Shown here: positions 23,481-23,991 of the stretch, piece by piece
Position numbering within the stretch: the stretch's first letter is position 1
How the letters are laid out: the number at the start of each line of letters is the position of its first letter
Origin: DASUPK01 sp036520315
Lineage (GTDB): Bacteria > Actinomycetota > Thermoleophilia > Solirubrobacterales > 70-9
Length of the DNA stretch: 23,991 nt
Reading direction: 5' to 3'
NCBI GenBank assembly: GCA_036520315.1
Contig: DATDJZ010000112.1
Span: 1-23,991, forward strand
Made by a program: the position numbers and the translations under genes
The notes under the pieces: generated by a model
What the model was told of the DNA's origin: nothing
The model's database searches: none
The model's input: the letters and a program-made list of their open reading frames with translations, nothing else

Positions 23481-23488
23481 ACCTCCTC
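23481..23488 (-). promoter_or_regulatory. Ribosome binding site GAGGAGGT of the small cytochrome-like gene
   Basis: On the minus strand, GAGGAGGT lies 7 nt before ATG 23473-23471. It decides the start of the 80-residue protein. Confidence 0.85.
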
Positions 23489-23556
23489 TACGTTGTCCTT
23501 CGACACCGCCCGCCCAGTATCTCGCGTGAGGCGTTCGCTCACCATGGAAAGCCGGG

Positions 23557-23622
23557 TCAAACTTCGAGCAGCACGGTCACGGGGCCGTCGTTGACCAGCG
23601 CGACCCCCATGCGGGGATCGCT
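23557..23622 (-). pseudogene. dtd: C-terminal fragment of D-aminoacyl-tRNA deacylase (dtd)
   Basis: The minus frame ends SDPRMGVALVNDGPVTVLLE V and TGA. VNDGPVT is the NxGPVT active-site motif that lies next to the C-terminus of DTD proteins (about 145 residues), which remove D-amino acids from tRNA. Only the last 21 codons are present. Upstream the sequence becomes a C/G-rich stretch and then another frame on the opposite strand. The first part of the gene, including the SQFTL motif, is absent. Confidence 0.65.
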
Positions 23623-23642
23623 CTCCTCCCCTCCCCACCCCA

Positions 23643-23846
23643 CTCTTCGCATACCGCCGCCTGCTCGCCAACTCGCTGGGTGACCGCGAGGTCGAACTGG
23701 CGCCGCCGGAGATCCACACCCTCCGCGTGGCGACACGGCATCGGGGGTACACCCACACCGTGTTCACCTTCTTCGCCAACGCGGTAGCGGATCTGATCCG
23801 GCCCTTCATCGCCGAGCCCGCCCACGCTGAGACAGCGCCTCTTTGA
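23643..23846 (+). pseudogene. C-terminal remnant of an unidentified gene coupled to the MDR gene
   Basis: The plus frame reads LFAYRRLLANSLGDREVELA then PPEIHTLRVATRHRGYTHTV and FTFFANAVADLIRPF, ending AETAPL and TGA. The TGA shares its last base with the ATG of the next gene (TGATG), a usual operon junction. The text looks like genuine protein. The frame is closed upstream at 23592 and has no ATG or TTG and only one inner GTG (about 23721). It begins right where the dtd fragment breaks off on the other strand. I did not recognise the family. It is probably the last 67 codons of a truncated gene. Confidence 0.5.
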
Positions 23847-23991
23847 TGCGGGCCGCCGGTATCAGCGAGTTCGGCGGTGCTGTCGGGCGGATCGACCTCC
23901 CAGATCCGCGCCCCCTCGCGGACGACGAGGTCCTGATCGAAATCCGGGCCGCGGGCGTCGGCAACTGGGAGGAGTTCGTCCGGACGGGCGA
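23846..23991 (+). CDS. Zinc-type alcohol dehydrogenase/quinone reductase (MDR), N-terminal part
   Basis: The first 48 residues are present before the window ends. MRAAGISEFGGAVGRIDLPD, then PRPLADDEVLIEIRAAGVGN and WEEFVRTG, is the standard opening of medium-chain dehydrogenase/reductase proteins (GroES-like fold). The motif EVLIEIRAAGVGNWE aligns with V-x-V-x-V-x-A-A-G-V-N-x-x-D. At the position where zinc alcohol dehydrogenases have Cys, this protein reads Gly-Asn-Trp, which favours the zinc-free NADPH:quinone reductase branch. The ATG overlaps the preceding stop by one base. Confidence 0.85.
   Translation, partial: MRAAGISEFGGAVGRIDLPDPRPLADDEVLIEIRAAGVGNWEEFVRTG

Noticed and set aside
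1..23991. CRISPR arrays, insertion sequences, rRNA, riboswitches
   Set aside because: No regularly spaced repeats, no transposase or integrase motifs and no rRNA or convincing riboswitch sequence were found.

Overview
The window is a piece of a high-GC (roughly two-thirds G+C by eye) actinobacterial chromosome. Several traits point to the class Thermoleophilia (Solirubrobacter/Conexibacter-like), although no 16S or core marker is present to prove it. These traits are RsbA-type MEDS/anti-sigma regulators, DUF3556 and DUF7144 proteins, a lactate 2-monooxygenase, GTG/TTG starts, and secreted proteins with KKKK tracts after the signal peptide or at the C-terminus. Genes are tightly packed on both strands, with 4-bp stop/start overlaps inside operons and two 14-bp overlaps between converging stop codons.

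Layout. 18-229: tRNA-Glu(CTC) on minus and tRNA-Leu(CAG) on plus. 268-4374 (minus): DUF3556 membrane protein, a phytoene-dehydrogenase-like FAD oxidoreductase (overlapping, TTG start) and an EAL-domain protein with a decayed active site. 4477-9592 (plus): secreted family-31 glycosidase, secreted formylglycine sulfatase and FMN lactate 2-monooxygenase. 9579-10574 (minus): MEDS plus HATPase regulator. 10673-11437 (plus): secreted GH25 lysozyme-like protein. 11424-13791 (minus): AI-2E-family transporter, SpoIIAA-like STAS protein and HAD-IIA phosphatase. 13836-16633 (plus): MBL-fold hydrolase, then a holin-like membrane domain fused to an alkaline-phosphatase-superfamily domain, closed by a strong hairpin. 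16686-17513 (minus): two small membrane proteins (DUF7144; SHOCT). 17707-18075: truncated GMC oxidoreductase. 18154-20254 (plus): VOC protein and a DHA2 drug exporter.

The right end (20325-23991) looks like a remodelled accessory region. It begins with the 3' part of a tRNA (Pro-like) abutting the stop codon of a secreted carboxypeptidase-regulatory-like protein. A cupin gene and gloA follow, with related sequence blocks upstream of each. Beyond them lies a stretch of gene remnants: the tail of D-aminoacyl-tRNA deacylase, two C-terminal fragments still joined by stop/start overlaps to intact neighbours, and possibly a sigma-factor tail. Small intact genes sit between them, including an 80-residue protein that resembles cytochrome c without the haem-binding cysteines. 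The window ends inside a zinc-type alcohol dehydrogenase/quinone reductase gene.

No CRISPR array, transposase, integrase, rRNA or replication origin was seen. Function calls rest on motif and family recognition from the translations; no database search was run.
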